From JBGTLW01 sp964614575 (GTDB lineage Bacteria; Planctomycetota; Phycisphaerae; Phycisphaerales; Phycisphaeraceae), in contig CAZTLX010000039.1 of assembly GCA_964614575.1 (NCBI GenBank), positions 1 through 23,654 on the forward strand: a stretch of 23,654 nucleotides of DNA, written 5' to 3'. Every line of letters starts with the position of its first letter. The stretch's first letter is position 1. This document shows, piece after piece, positions 1 to 7,160 of this stretch. The notes under the pieces are model-generated. The model ran no database searches. It had not been told where the DNA came from and saw nothing but the letters and a program-made list of their open reading frames with translations. The translations under genes were made by a program, and so were the position numbers.

Positions 1-90
1 CCGGGGAGGGGGATGGGAGGCGAGTTCGGGTGACGGCGGATGGGTCGCGGACCGCAGCGCTTCGCGCGACGTGCAAGACGCGACCGCCGC

Positions 91-105
91 GCGAAGCCGC
101 AAGCG
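91..105 (+). repeat. Copy 1 of intergenic 15-mer GCGAAGCCGCAAGCG
   Basis: Identical over 15 nt to 8644-8658. It lies in the 154-nt stretch downstream of trpB, in which I see no gene and no clear terminator. Confidence 0.5.
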
Positions 106-154
106 TCACGCCGGGGACGCGTTGGCCGCGCGACGTGGTGCGCGGCGGGCGTCG

Positions 155-1408
155 TCAGGGCTTGGCGGCTTCGTCCATCCCCAGCAGACGGATGGCTTCG
201 TCGAGGTCCTTGTCGCCGCGGCCGGAGAGGTTGATGACCACCGCCTGGTCGCGGGGCAGCTCGGCGGCGAGCTTGAGCGCGTGGGCCACGGCGTGGGCGC
301 TCTCCAGCGCGGGCAGGATGCCCTCACGGCGGGTGATCCTGGTGAACGCGTCGAGCGCCTGGGCGTCGGTGACGGCGGTGTAGGCGACGCGGCCGGTATC
401 GCGCCAGTAGCTGTGCTCGGGCCCGACGCCGGGGTAGTCGAGCCCGGCGGAGCAGGAGTGGACCGGCGCGGTCTGTCCGTCGGCATCCTGCAGGACGTAC
501 GACAGCGAGCCGTGCAGCACGCCGGGCGTGCCGAAGGTCAGAGGTGCGGCGTGTTCGCCGTATTGCTGGGAGCGTCCGCCGGCCTCGACGCCGATCAATC
601 GGACGTCTTTGTCGTCAATAAAGGGGTAAAAGATGCCGGCCGCGTTCGACCCGCCGCCGACGCAGGCGACGACCGCCTCGGGCAGCCGGCCGATCTGATC
701 GAGGCATTGGGCGCGGCACTCGCGGCCGATGACGGCCTGGAAGTCGCGCACGATCATCGGGAACGGGTGCGGTCCGACGACGCTGCCGATGATGTAGTGG
801 GTATGTTCGGAGCTGGCCATCCAGTCGCGCATCGCGGCGTTGGTGGCGTCCTTGAGCGTCTTGGAGCCGGACTCGACGCCGACCACCCGCGCCCCCATCA
901 TCCGCATGCGCAGGACATTAGGGCGCTGCCGGCGCATGTCTTCGACGCCCATGTACACGTCGCATTCGAGGCCGAACTTCGCCGCCGCCGTCGCCGTCGC
1001 GACGCCGTGCTGCCCCGCGCCGGACTCGGCGATGATGCGCCGCTTGCTCATGCGGACGGCGAGCAGCGCCTGGCCCAAGGAGTTGTTGATCTTGTGCGCG
1101 CCGGTGTGGGCCAGGTCTTCCCGCTTGAGCCAGATCGCCGCGCCTTTGGAGGCTTCGGCACCCTCGCGGACCAGGCCGGTGAGGCGTTGCGCGAGCTGGA
1201 GCGGCGTTGCCCGGCCGACATAATCGCGCAGCATCTGATCGAGTTCGGCACGGAAGTCGGCGTCCGCCTTCGCCGCGGCGTAGGCCTCGGCGAGCTGCGC
1301 GCACGCGGCGTGGAGCGTCTCGGGGATGAACACGCCGCCGTACGGCCCGAAGTGCCCGCGATCATCGGGCAGGGCGGCGAGGCGGGGGGTGGGGGTGAGG
1401 GTGGACAT
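155..1408 (-). CDS. trpB: Tryptophan synthase beta subunit
   Basis: The 417-residue product catalyses the last step of tryptophan synthesis, PLP-dependent condensation of indole with serine in the cytoplasm. The family signatures are all visible: HTGAHKINN with the PLP lysine at K106, AESGAGQHG with the catalytic glutamate at E128, the phosphate-binding GGGSNA at 251-256, and the C-terminal LSGRGDKD. Length is normal for TrpB1, with a short N-terminal extension. No Shine-Dalgarno site precedes the ATG; instead a -10-like TAAAGT ends 6 nt upstream, which suggests a leaderless message. The partner gene trpA does not begin in the 154 nt downstream that remain in the window, so the subunit pair may be split here. 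Function is near certain; the leaderless start is inference. Confidence 0.98.
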   Translation of the reverse strand: MSTLTPTPRLAALPDDRGHFGPYGGVFIPETLHAACAQLAEAYAAAKADADFRAELDQMLRDYVGRATPLQLAQRLTGLVREGAEASKGAAIWLKREDLAHTGAHKINNSLGQALLAVRMSKRRIIAESGAGQHGVATATAAAKFGLECDVYMGVEDMRRQRPNVLRMRMMGARVVGVESGSKTLKDATNAAMRDWMASSEHTHYIIGSVVGPHPFPMIVRDFQAVIGRECRAQCLDQIGRLPEAVVACVGGGSNAAGIFYPFIDDKDVRLIGVEAGGRSQQYGEHAAPLTFGTPGVLHGSLSYVLQDADGQTAPVHSCSAGLDYPGVGPEHSYWRDTGRVAYTAVTDAQALDAFTRITRREGILPALESAHAVAHALKLAAELPRDQAVVINLSGRGDKDLDEAIRLLGMDEAAKP

Positions 1409-1414
1409 ACCGAT

Positions 1415-1420
1415 ACTTTA
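1415..1420 (-). promoter_or_regulatory. Putative -10 element for leaderless trpB
   Basis: On the minus strand TAAAGT is followed by the six bases ATCGGT and then the trpB ATG. A transcript starting about 7 nt after the hexamer would begin at the ATG. No clear -35 is seen. The same hexamer-6 nt-ATG geometry recurs before three other genes in this window. Confidence 0.45.
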
Positions 1421-1433
1421 GGGCCTGGGATGG

Positions 1434-1462
1434 AAAAAGGCACCCGCGCACAGGGGCACGCC
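1434..1462 (-). terminator. Possible weak terminator after the nitroreductase gene
   Basis: Reading the minus strand, GGC-GTG-CCC, an 8-nt loop, then GGG-T-GCC can fold into a short stem with an internal loop, directly followed by TTTTT. It lies between the nitroreductase stop and the trpB -10 element, which would separate the two transcription units. The stem is short, so this is tentative. Confidence 0.3.
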
Positions 1463-1495
1463 GGCGTTGAGCATGAGGCGGCAGACGCCGAGGCG

Positions 1496-2095
1496 CTAGA
1501 ACAGGCCGGAGGGCGTGCCGAACTTCTCGCCGAAGACGAACTGGTCGAACGGCATGCGTTCGCGTTTGCCCTGGTCGCGTTTGCGGATGTCGTCGGGGAC
1601 CGCGTCGTTGGTGCCGTGGTACCCGATGGCGATGCCGGTCTGCGGCGTGAAGCCGTCGGGCACGGCGAAGGTTTCGCGGACCTTATCCTGATCGATGCCG
1701 GCCATCTGGTGGACGTAGAGGTCCATCGACGCGGCCTGCAGGGTGAGGTTGCCCATCGCCAGCGCGAGGTCGTGCTGGCTGACGCGGTTGGGCTTGTCGT
1801 TCTTGGTGAAGTTGTCTTTGGAGATGCCGATCATCAACACCGGCACGTGCTTGGCCCACGCCTGGTTCGCCTCCACGAGGCAGCCCAGCAGCTTCTCGAA
1901 CGCGGCCTGGTCCCCCTTGGTCGCGAGGATGAAACGCCACGGCTGCTCGTTGAACGAGGAGGCCGCCCAACGCGCCGCTTCCAGCAGGCAGCGCAGCTTC
2001 TGCTTCTCGACCGGGCGGTCGGCGAAGACGTACGGGCTCCAGCGCTTCTTGATCACATCAAGGACGGGGTATTGCGTGTCGGCAAGACGTTCCAT
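1496..2095 (-). CDS. Nitroreductase family FMN-dependent oxidoreductase
   Basis: The 199-residue protein fits the nitroreductase fold, flavoenzymes that reduce nitro groups, quinones or related acceptors with NAD(P)H in the cytoplasm. An N-terminal RWSPYVFADRPV segment and ASSFNEQPWRF, the usual FMN-phosphate contact region, are followed by a C-terminal GIAIGYHG, all in the expected order. The reading frame is open 18 codons further upstream, but I chose the internal ATG because AGGAG sits 9 nt before it and the upstream residues look nothing like the family. The natural substrate cannot be told from sequence. It lies between the HEAT-like gene and trpB on the same strand, with 75 and 87 nt gaps, so it may be its own unit. 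Confidence 0.88.
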   Translation of the reverse strand: MERLADTQYPVLDVIKKRWSPYVFADRPVEKQKLRCLLEAARWAASSFNEQPWRFILATKGDQAAFEKLLGCLVEANQAWAKHVPVLMIGISKDNFTKNDKPNRVSQHDLALAMGNLTLQAASMDLYVHQMAGIDQDKVRETFAVPDGFTPQTGIAIGYHGTNDAVPDDIRKRDQGKRERMPFDQFVFGEKFGTPSGLF

Positions 2096-2104
2096 GAAAA
2101 AATG

Positions 2105-2109
2105 CTCCT
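2105..2109 (-). promoter_or_regulatory. Shine-Dalgarno site deciding the nitroreductase start
   Basis: On the minus strand AGGAG is separated by 9 nt (CATTTTTTC) from the ATG at 2095. It favours this ATG over the in-frame start 54 nt upstream. Confidence 0.75.
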
Positions 2110-2140
2110 GAGTTCGGTGAAGGACCGCTTGATGATAGCC

Positions 2141-2157
2141 CGCCGACAACGTCGGCG
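2141..2157 (-). repeat. Perfect 7-bp inverted repeat between HEAT-like and nitroreductase genes
   Basis: CGCCGAC, a 3-nt spacer, then GTCGGCG form a perfect palindromic stem just downstream of the HEAT-like stop codon and upstream of the nitroreductase. There is no T-tract, so it is either a non-canonical terminator, an mRNA-stabilising hairpin or an operator. The strand is given for the genes it lies between. Confidence 0.45.
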
Positions 2158-2170
2158 CGGCAAGATGTGT

Positions 2171-3958
2171 TCAAGATTCATTCAGGCGATGCCGGTGCAG
2201 CAGATACCAGTCGCGCAGCACGTCGATCTGAAAATCCTGAAGCAACGGGTCTCCCCAAAGCCAGAAGACGGGGCGCTCTTCTTCGGGGAAAGACGCGGCC
2301 AGATAGAAATCGAGGACGCGCCACCAGCGCAACTGATCGAAGAACTGACGCAGATCGACCTCGGGTTCGCCGCGCGGGTTGAGCAGGTAATCGAGCGCGG
2401 CCCGGGCGACGGCGGGCTGATCGCCGACGCGGCCGACGTGCAGCATCGCGAGCAGGACGGACGAGCCGAGGCCCAGCTCCGAGCGGTCGATCAGCAGCAT
2501 GGCTCCGGAGATATCGAGCAGGTCACGCCGACCCTGCATCCACAGGCCGAGGCGGAGCACGGAGCGGACGCCCGGCTGGTCTTCGTGCTCGTAACGGTTG
2601 GCCAGGAGCCTGGGCTGGAGGCCAGTGAGCCCCGCGAGGATGCCACCGGACATTTTCATCTCATCGTTGAAGTCGGTGAGCAGGTTGATGACGACCGGCT
2701 CGAGCGCGGCGGCGTCGAAGCGCTGCCAGGCGGTGAGGCAGGCGAGATCACGCAGCGTGGACACCTCGGCCATGAAAACGGGGTTGAGGTCGTTCGGGTC
2801 ATCGGAAAATCCTGCCGCGACATACGCGATGCGGTGCAGCGGCGGGGTGAACTCGGACAGCGGCGGGGCGGCGGCGTCGCCGTCGGCACCGGTCGCGAGG
2901 TGACCTTCGAGCGCGGCGAGGTAAGCCAGCCAGCCGGCCTGATCGTCGGCGGCCGGTTCCTCGGCGGGCAACTCGGCCCGCGCGAAAGTCAGGGCCAGTT
3001 GCACCGGCATGGGCGCTGCGGAGGCCTGGTGCGTGTTGGCCGGCAGCGCGGCCGGGTCCGCGGTACCCAGCGCCGCACGCCAAGCGACAAGCAGTTCATC
3101 CTCTGCGATCGAGGTCACGGCTTCGGGCAACGCCTCTGGCAACACGGCCTGCGCTTGGGGTTCGGTCGAGAGGCTAAGCGCGTAAGCCGCCGCGGCGCGG
3201 ACGCGGGGATCGGCGGCGTGATCGCCCAACGCCGCGATGGCCGGAGCGATCGCCCGCGGATTGGTTTGCACCGCCGACCAGAGGATGGCTTCGGCGACTT
3301 GCGGCGGGGCGCTCTGCCAGTCGGCGACGAAGCCCCGCAGCGGATCGATCAACCCCAGCAGCAGCCACGCGTGTCGGGCGATGGCCGGCTCAACATCATC
3401 GGTGCGGCTGGCGATCAACTGCTCGAGCTCCGCGTGCTGCGATCCCGCGGCCCACAACTCCGCGGTGACAAACATCGTGTTGAAACGCACGTCCGGCGCT
3501 TCGTCGGCGATCAATCGCTCGAGCACGGCCCGGAGGCGCGCGTCGCCGGACAAATCACCCAACTCCGCGAGCAGGTGGGCGGCCGCGATGCGGGCCTGCG
3601 GCTCGGCGTTATCTGCTGCGAGGGTGATCCAACGCAACCACGCGCCGTCACCCACGATCGACCGCTCCCAGCGCTCGGCGGTCTGCAGCGACGCCACGAG
3701 GTCGCGGAAGTATGGATCATTGAGGTTCTCGATCCGCGCGACCGCACCGGTGAGCACCGCGTCGTCATCGTCGGCGAGGCCGGCGACGTAGCCGAGTGCG
3801 CGGGCGCGGCGGTCGTTGTCGGCGCTGGTGAGGCCTTGGAGCATCCGCCAGCGGTAGAGGTGCGGGAAGGTGAAGTACGCGGCGGGGACCATCAGCGTCA
3901 GGACGATGAGGATGCTGATCGCCAGCGGCGTGATGCGGGGGAGGACCCGGTTGCGCAT
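2171..3958 (-). CDS. Hypothetical membrane-anchored protein with HEAT-like helical repeats
   Basis: The 595-residue protein has one hydrophobic segment near the N-terminus (about residues 10-31) and no other clear membrane span, so the bulk is probably outside the cytoplasmic membrane, anchored by that helix or its signal. The body is rich in alanine and leucine and made of short amphipathic helices with motifs such as ARIAAAHLLAELGD, DVRFNTMFVTAELW and DPRVRAAAAYAL, typical of HEAT-like repeats that scaffold protein contacts. I recognise no catalytic motif. A GTG six codons upstream is in frame; I prefer the ATG at 3958 because TATCCT ends exactly 6 nt before it, matching the leaderless pattern seen at other genes here. 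The function is unknown. Confidence 0.75.
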   Translation of the reverse strand: MRNRVLPRITPLAISILIVLTLMVPAAYFTFPHLYRWRMLQGLTSADNDRRARALGYVAGLADDDDAVLTGAVARIENLNDPYFRDLVASLQTAERWERSIVGDGAWLRWITLAADNAEPQARIAAAHLLAELGDLSGDARLRAVLERLIADEAPDVRFNTMFVTAELWAAGSQHAELEQLIASRTDDVEPAIARHAWLLLGLIDPLRGFVADWQSAPPQVAEAILWSAVQTNPRAIAPAIAALGDHAADPRVRAAAAYALSLSTEPQAQAVLPEALPEAVTSIAEDELLVAWRAALGTADPAALPANTHQASAAPMPVQLALTFARAELPAEEPAADDQAGWLAYLAALEGHLATGADGDAAAPPLSEFTPPLHRIAYVAAGFSDDPNDLNPVFMAEVSTLRDLACLTAWQRFDAAALEPVVINLLTDFNDEMKMSGGILAGLTGLQPRLLANRYEHEDQPGVRSVLRLGLWMQGRRDLLDISGAMLLIDRSELGLGSSVLLAMLHVGRVGDQPAVARAALDYLLNPRGEPEVDLRQFFDQLRWWRVLDFYLAASFPEEERPVFWLWGDPLLQDFQIDVLRDWYLLHRHRLNES

Positions 3959-3964
3959 GGCCAC

Positions 3965-3970
3965 AGGATA
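3965..3970 (-). promoter_or_regulatory. Putative -10 element for the leaderless HEAT-like gene
   Basis: On the minus strand TATCCT is followed by GTGGCC and the ATG at 3958, a 6-nt gap. There is no convincing Shine-Dalgarno site. It lies in the gap between the fusion oxidoreductase gene and this one and would give the HEAT-like gene its own promoter. Confidence 0.4.
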
Positions 3971-4033
3971 CCCCACGGCAACGCGCTGCGCTCGCCGCCG
4001 CGGTCCGGCCTCAAAGCACTTGTGTGGGTCGGG

Positions 4034-6052
4034 TCAGGCGTCGCTCCCCCAGAGCCAATCGATTTGCTCGCCGGTCAGTGCGATGTTCAGCGCCGGCATC
4101 GTGGTGATGGTCTCTTCGACCGTGCGCGGCCCGACCAGCGCGAAGCTGGGGAACGGCTGATTGAGCACATAGGCGGCCGCGATGTTGATCGCCGAGACGC
4201 CGAGCTTCTCGGCCAGCTCTTCGGCGCGGGCACGGCGGGCGCGGTTGTCCTCCGCGTCCCAGCACTCGAAGTTGCCTGCGCCGAGTTTCATGCGTTGGTC
4301 GCCGGGCAGGAAATAGCCCCGCGCCTGGCTGGACCACGCGAAGTTGGCCGTCTGTGTCTGCTCCAGCCACTTGCGGCTTTGGCTGTCAGAAACGTGGACG
4401 CAACCGGACCAAACCGGCTTGACCATCCGCGCCAGCGAGAGATTGTTGTTGAGCACCGTCATGCCCTGCTTGCCGTGCTTCTCGGCATACTCGTTGAACG
4501 CGCCGAAGCGATCGAGCGACCAGTTGCTGCCGCCGATCGCGCCGCGGATCAGGCCTTGATCGATCAGCTTATTGAGCACTTCGACGAACTCGCCGATGGG
4601 CACATCGAGATTATCGCGGTGCATCACGTAGAGGTCGGCGTGATCGAATTGCAGGCGTTCGAGAGAAACTTTGAAATCCTGCTCCAGCAGCTCGGGGGTG
4701 CAGCGCGGCGTGTGGGCACCCTTGACGGTGACGACCACATCCTCGCGCACGCCGCGGGCTTTGATCCATTGGCCCAGCAACTTCTCCTGGTGCCCGCCGC
4801 CGTACACGAAGGAGGTGTCGAACGCGTTGCCGCCGCGCTCGATCCAGTCATCCCACATCACCGCGGCGTGGGCGTAGCTGCGCTGGTTGTCACAACCCAT
4901 GATCAACCGCGACACCGGCTTATCGAGGTGCTTGACCCGGCCGTAGATCATCGGCGCATCCCCGCGGCGTCGCAACGGTTGCCGGGTGATGGTGAGTGCC
5001 GGCTCGAATTCGGGCGCCTCCATCGGATAGCTCAGGCCGATCGCCTGCCGCCATTGGTCGAGCGTGGCGAGGTTGCCCAGCGTGTCGTTCCATGTCATCG
5101 CCGGCGCGGGGGCCTGGGTCTGCCCGGCGCGGATCGCCTCCGACGCGAGCTCCACCTCGTAGCCGAACGACGACTTTTCGCTGGCCGGGATGATTTCCTC
5201 GGCTTCGCCCTTGCGGCGGAGGATGATCTTGCAGTCGGGAGCGGCGTTGCGCGACGCGGCCCAGGGGTTGGGCAGGGTGATCGACCCGGCCGAGCCGACG
5301 ATGTGGACGGTGTTCTCCAGGCCCGCGCGCACGGCGGTGGCGACCTGCGCGACGATGCCGTTGGCGAACTTGAGCGTGCCCGCCGCCCATTCATCGACGC
5401 CCGTCTCGCCGAGCTGCCCCTCGCCGCTGACTTTCACGGGGTTGGCGAACGGCTGGCCATCCACCGCCCCGGCGATCAGGCGCGACATGGATACGGCGTA
5501 GCAGCCGACGTCGAGGATGCCCCCGCCGCCGAGTTCGGGCGCGAACAGCCGGCTATCGGGGTTGATCGAATCGCCCCCGCCGAAGCCGAATGTCGCGCGG
5601 ACCATGCGGACCTGCCCGATCGCGCCGTCGCGCAGCAGCTCGACGAGCTTGGCGGTCTGCGGGTGGCAGCGGTACATGAACGCTTCCATCATGAACGTGC
5701 CGGCTTCCAGCGCCGCGCCGAACATCGCCATCGCCGCGGCGTGGTTGATCGCCATCGGCTTCTCGCAGAGCACGTGCTTGCCCGCCTCGGCGGCGCGGAT
5801 CGCCCACTGCGGGTGCATCGGGTGCGGCGTCGCGATATAGACCGCCTCGACGGATTGATCCGCGAGGATCGCGTCGTAGTCGCCGTGCGCCGTGGCGATG
5901 CCGTGCTCCTTCGCGAAGGCCTGCGCCTTGTCGAGCGATCGGCTGGCGACGGCGACGACCTGCGCGGTTTGCGTTTCGTTCACGCCGTGTACGAACGCCT
6001 TGGCGATCGCACCGGCACCCATGATGCCCCAGGCAACGGGCTTCTTCGACAT
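4034..6052 (-). CDS. Gfo/Idh/MocA oxidoreductase fused to aldo/keto reductase
   Basis: The 672-residue protein joins two complete oxidoreductases. Residues about 5-345 are a Gfo/Idh/MocA dehydrogenase: Rossmann motif GIMGAGAIAKAF near the N-terminus, the hallmark EKP at 97-99, and DVGCYAVSMSRL near 181 at the start of the C-terminal alpha/beta domain. After a linker of about 25 residues, 372-670 is an aldo/keto reductase with the tetrad D412, Y417, K444 and H478. Both halves are expected to act on sugars or polyols with NAD(P), so the fusion may oxidise and reduce successive intermediates. There is no signal peptide, so it is cytosolic. The start is set by AGGAG 8 nt before the ATG; the frame is open 21 codons further upstream, but without homologous-looking sequence. 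It is divergent from an AraC-type regulator that is the likely controller. The substrate is unknown. Confidence 0.93.
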   Translation of the reverse strand: MSKKPVAWGIMGAGAIAKAFVHGVNETQTAQVVAVASRSLDKAQAFAKEHGIATAHGDYDAILADQSVEAVYIATPHPMHPQWAIRAAEAGKHVLCEKPMAINHAAAMAMFGAALEAGTFMMEAFMYRCHPQTAKLVELLRDGAIGQVRMVRATFGFGGGDSINPDSRLFAPELGGGGILDVGCYAVSMSRLIAGAVDGQPFANPVKVSGEGQLGETGVDEWAAGTLKFANGIVAQVATAVRAGLENTVHIVGSAGSITLPNPWAASRNAAPDCKIILRRKGEAEEIIPASEKSSFGYEVELASEAIRAGQTQAPAPAMTWNDTLGNLATLDQWRQAIGLSYPMEAPEFEPALTITRQPLRRRGDAPMIYGRVKHLDKPVSRLIMGCDNQRSYAHAAVMWDDWIERGGNAFDTSFVYGGGHQEKLLGQWIKARGVREDVVVTVKGAHTPRCTPELLEQDFKVSLERLQFDHADLYVMHRDNLDVPIGEFVEVLNKLIDQGLIRGAIGGSNWSLDRFGAFNEYAEKHGKQGMTVLNNNLSLARMVKPVWSGCVHVSDSQSRKWLEQTQTANFAWSSQARGYFLPGDQRMKLGAGNFECWDAEDNRARRARAEELAEKLGVSAINIAAAYVLNQPFPSFALVGPRTVEETITTMPALNIALTGEQIDWLWGSDA

Positions 6053-6060
6053 CGTAAAAA

Positions 6061-6065
6061 CTCCT
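6061..6065 (-). promoter_or_regulatory. Shine-Dalgarno site of the fusion oxidoreductase
   Basis: AGGAG on the minus strand, 8 nt before the ATG at 6052, decides the start over the longer open frame. Confidence 0.75.
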
Positions 6066-6082
6066 TGGGTCCTGCCCCGGAT

Positions 6083-6152
6083 CATGTCTCGGGTGGCACA
6101 GCATACCCGCCCCAAGCCGCCGCGACATGCGCCGCGTGGTCGATTTCATGTC
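6083..6152. promoter_or_regulatory. Candidate AraC-type operator: three CATGTC half-sites
   Basis: The 112-nt divergent spacer between the fusion gene and the AraC-type regulator holds CATGTC at 6083-6088, GACATG at 6124-6129 and CATGTC at 6147-6152. The last two form an inverted pair 17 nt apart, and the third abuts the putative -10 of the regulator gene. A palindromic GACATGTC also lies upstream of the sulfatase. Repeated half-sites suit a dimeric AraC protein, but the assignment is inference. Confidence 0.4.
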
Positions 6153-6157
6153 ATAAT
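6152..6157 (+). promoter_or_regulatory. Putative extended -10 for the AraC-type gene
   Basis: CATAAT, preceded by TGT (extended -10 form TGn), ends 7 nt before the ATG at 6165. No -35 is evident, which fits an activated or autoregulated promoter. A GGAG lies only 2 nt from the ATG, too close for good ribosome binding, so the message may be leaderless. Confidence 0.45.
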
Positions 6158-6164
6158 TGGAGAG

Positions 6165-7004
6165 ATGGCCCGCTCAACCCAACCCGCCCGGATGACGCCG
6201 CCGCCACGCCGCGACGTCGCGTTCCGCAGCCTTGTCGCGGGGGCGTTGGACTGCGGCTTCATGCGCAAGTCCGGGCCGGGCGAGGGCTACACCGATCGGG
6301 TGACGCGCGATTACGTCGGCGTGCTGGTGCTCGCGGGCCACGGCGAGGCGATCGACGCCCGCGGCCGACGCCACGCGGTCGGGCCCGGCGACTACATCCA
6401 GCACCTGCCCGGCCGGGCGCACGGCGTGGTGCCGATCAACGCCGATTGGCACGAGTTTTACCTGCGATTTCCCTCCGTGCTTTTCGATGCGCTGCGCACG
6501 ATGGGCGTCACCGATCGGCGGACGGTGCTGCGACCGGGACTGGACACGGAGCTGCTCGAGCGCTGCGACCGCTTGCTCGACGATCTGCGTCGTGCCCCGC
6601 AGCGCGAGCTGCCGCTGATCGTCGCGCGGATGCACGAGCTGCTGGTGACGGTGCAGCGGCTGGATATGCGGCCGGAGGCGGACGACGGACAACACCTGAT
6701 TGACCGGGCATGCGAGGCGCTGGCCCGCGACCCCGGCCGACGGCTGGACATGGAGGAATTGGCCGGCCGATTGGGTCTGAGCTACGAGCGGTTCCGCAAG
6801 GTGTTTCGTCACAAGGTGGGTGTATCGCCCGGCGAGTTCCGCATCCGCCACCGCTTGGATGCCGCCCGCCGCCTCCTCGCCCACGACCGCCTCACGGTCA
6901 AACAAACCGCCTATCGCCTCGGCTACCCCGACCCGTTCTCCTTCTCCAAACAGTTCAAACGCTACACCGGCATGAGCCCCACGGCGTTTCGGGAGACGGT
7001 GTAG
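6165..7004 (+). CDS. AraC family transcriptional regulator
   Basis: The 279-residue protein has an N-terminal cupin-like sensing domain (about 45-100, including LVLAGHGEAI and GPGDYIQHLPGRAHGV) and a C-terminal AraC DNA-binding domain with two helix-turn-helix units, about 195-216 (MEELAGRLGLSYERFRKVF) and 243-264 (TVKQTAYRLGYPDPFSFSKQF), ending in the family's typical GMSPTAFR. Such proteins usually bind a sugar or similar ligand and activate neighbouring catabolic genes. It is divergent from the fusion oxidoreductase and upstream of a sulfatase, both plausible targets. The frame is open much further upstream, but that part is antisense to the fusion gene; the ATG at 6165 is the first start in the non-coding gap. 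The ligand is unknown. Confidence 0.93.
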   Translation: MARSTQPARMTPPPRRDVAFRSLVAGALDCGFMRKSGPGEGYTDRVTRDYVGVLVLAGHGEAIDARGRRHAVGPGDYIQHLPGRAHGVVPINADWHEFYLRFPSVLFDALRTMGVTDRRTVLRPGLDTELLERCDRLLDDLRRAPQRELPLIVARMHELLVTVQRLDMRPEADDGQHLIDRACEALARDPGRRLDMEELAGRLGLSYERFRKVFRHKVGVSPGEFRIRHRLDAARRLLAHDRLTVKQTAYRLGYPDPFSFSKQFKRYTGMSPTAFRETV

Positions 7005-7041
7005 TCCACCGTATGTAGTGGCATGACGGCCGCTCGGTTGG

Positions 7042-7049
7042 GACATGTC
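7042..7049. promoter_or_regulatory. Palindromic GACATGTC upstream of the sulfatase
   Basis: An 8-bp perfect palindrome containing the same CATGTC seen three times upstream of the AraC-type gene, located about 110 nt before the sulfatase ATG. It may be a binding site for that regulator. Confidence 0.35.
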
Positions 7050-7123
7050 TGCCGAACGTATGACGCAATCATAATGCGTACCTGCGGTGTGACCGCTACG
7101 CGGGGTATCCGGGGCGTGACGGG

Positions 7124-7152
7124 TTGAAGGTTGGTACAGAACGCGGTATAAC
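7124..7152 (+). promoter_or_regulatory. Sigma-70-like promoter of the sulfatase
   Basis: TTGAAG at 7124-7129, a 17-nt spacer, then TATAAC at 7147-7152 make a near-consensus housekeeping promoter. Only 8 nt separate the -10 from the ATG at 7161, so the transcript should start at or within 2 nt of the start codon. The -10 also contains an in-frame TAA, so no longer protein is possible. Confidence 0.6.
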
Positions 7153-7160
7153 GCTCAGGC

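Noticed and set aside
5892..6164. Longer N-terminus for the AraC-type regulator
   Set aside because: The extra 91 codons are antisense to the fusion oxidoreductase and cross its promoter region. The cupin and HTH domains are complete from the ATG at 6165.
71..6703. A 2210-codon open frame on the plus strand across the trpB-to-AraC region
   Set aside because: It is antisense to four well-supported minus-strand genes and runs out of frame through the AraC gene. Its translation is low-complexity and Arg/Gly/Asp/Val-rich with no family signature. High GC and codon bias explain the lack of stops.
7005..7030. Terminator after the AraC-type gene
   Set aside because: Only a 4-bp CCAC/GTGG stem is possible and no T-run follows it.
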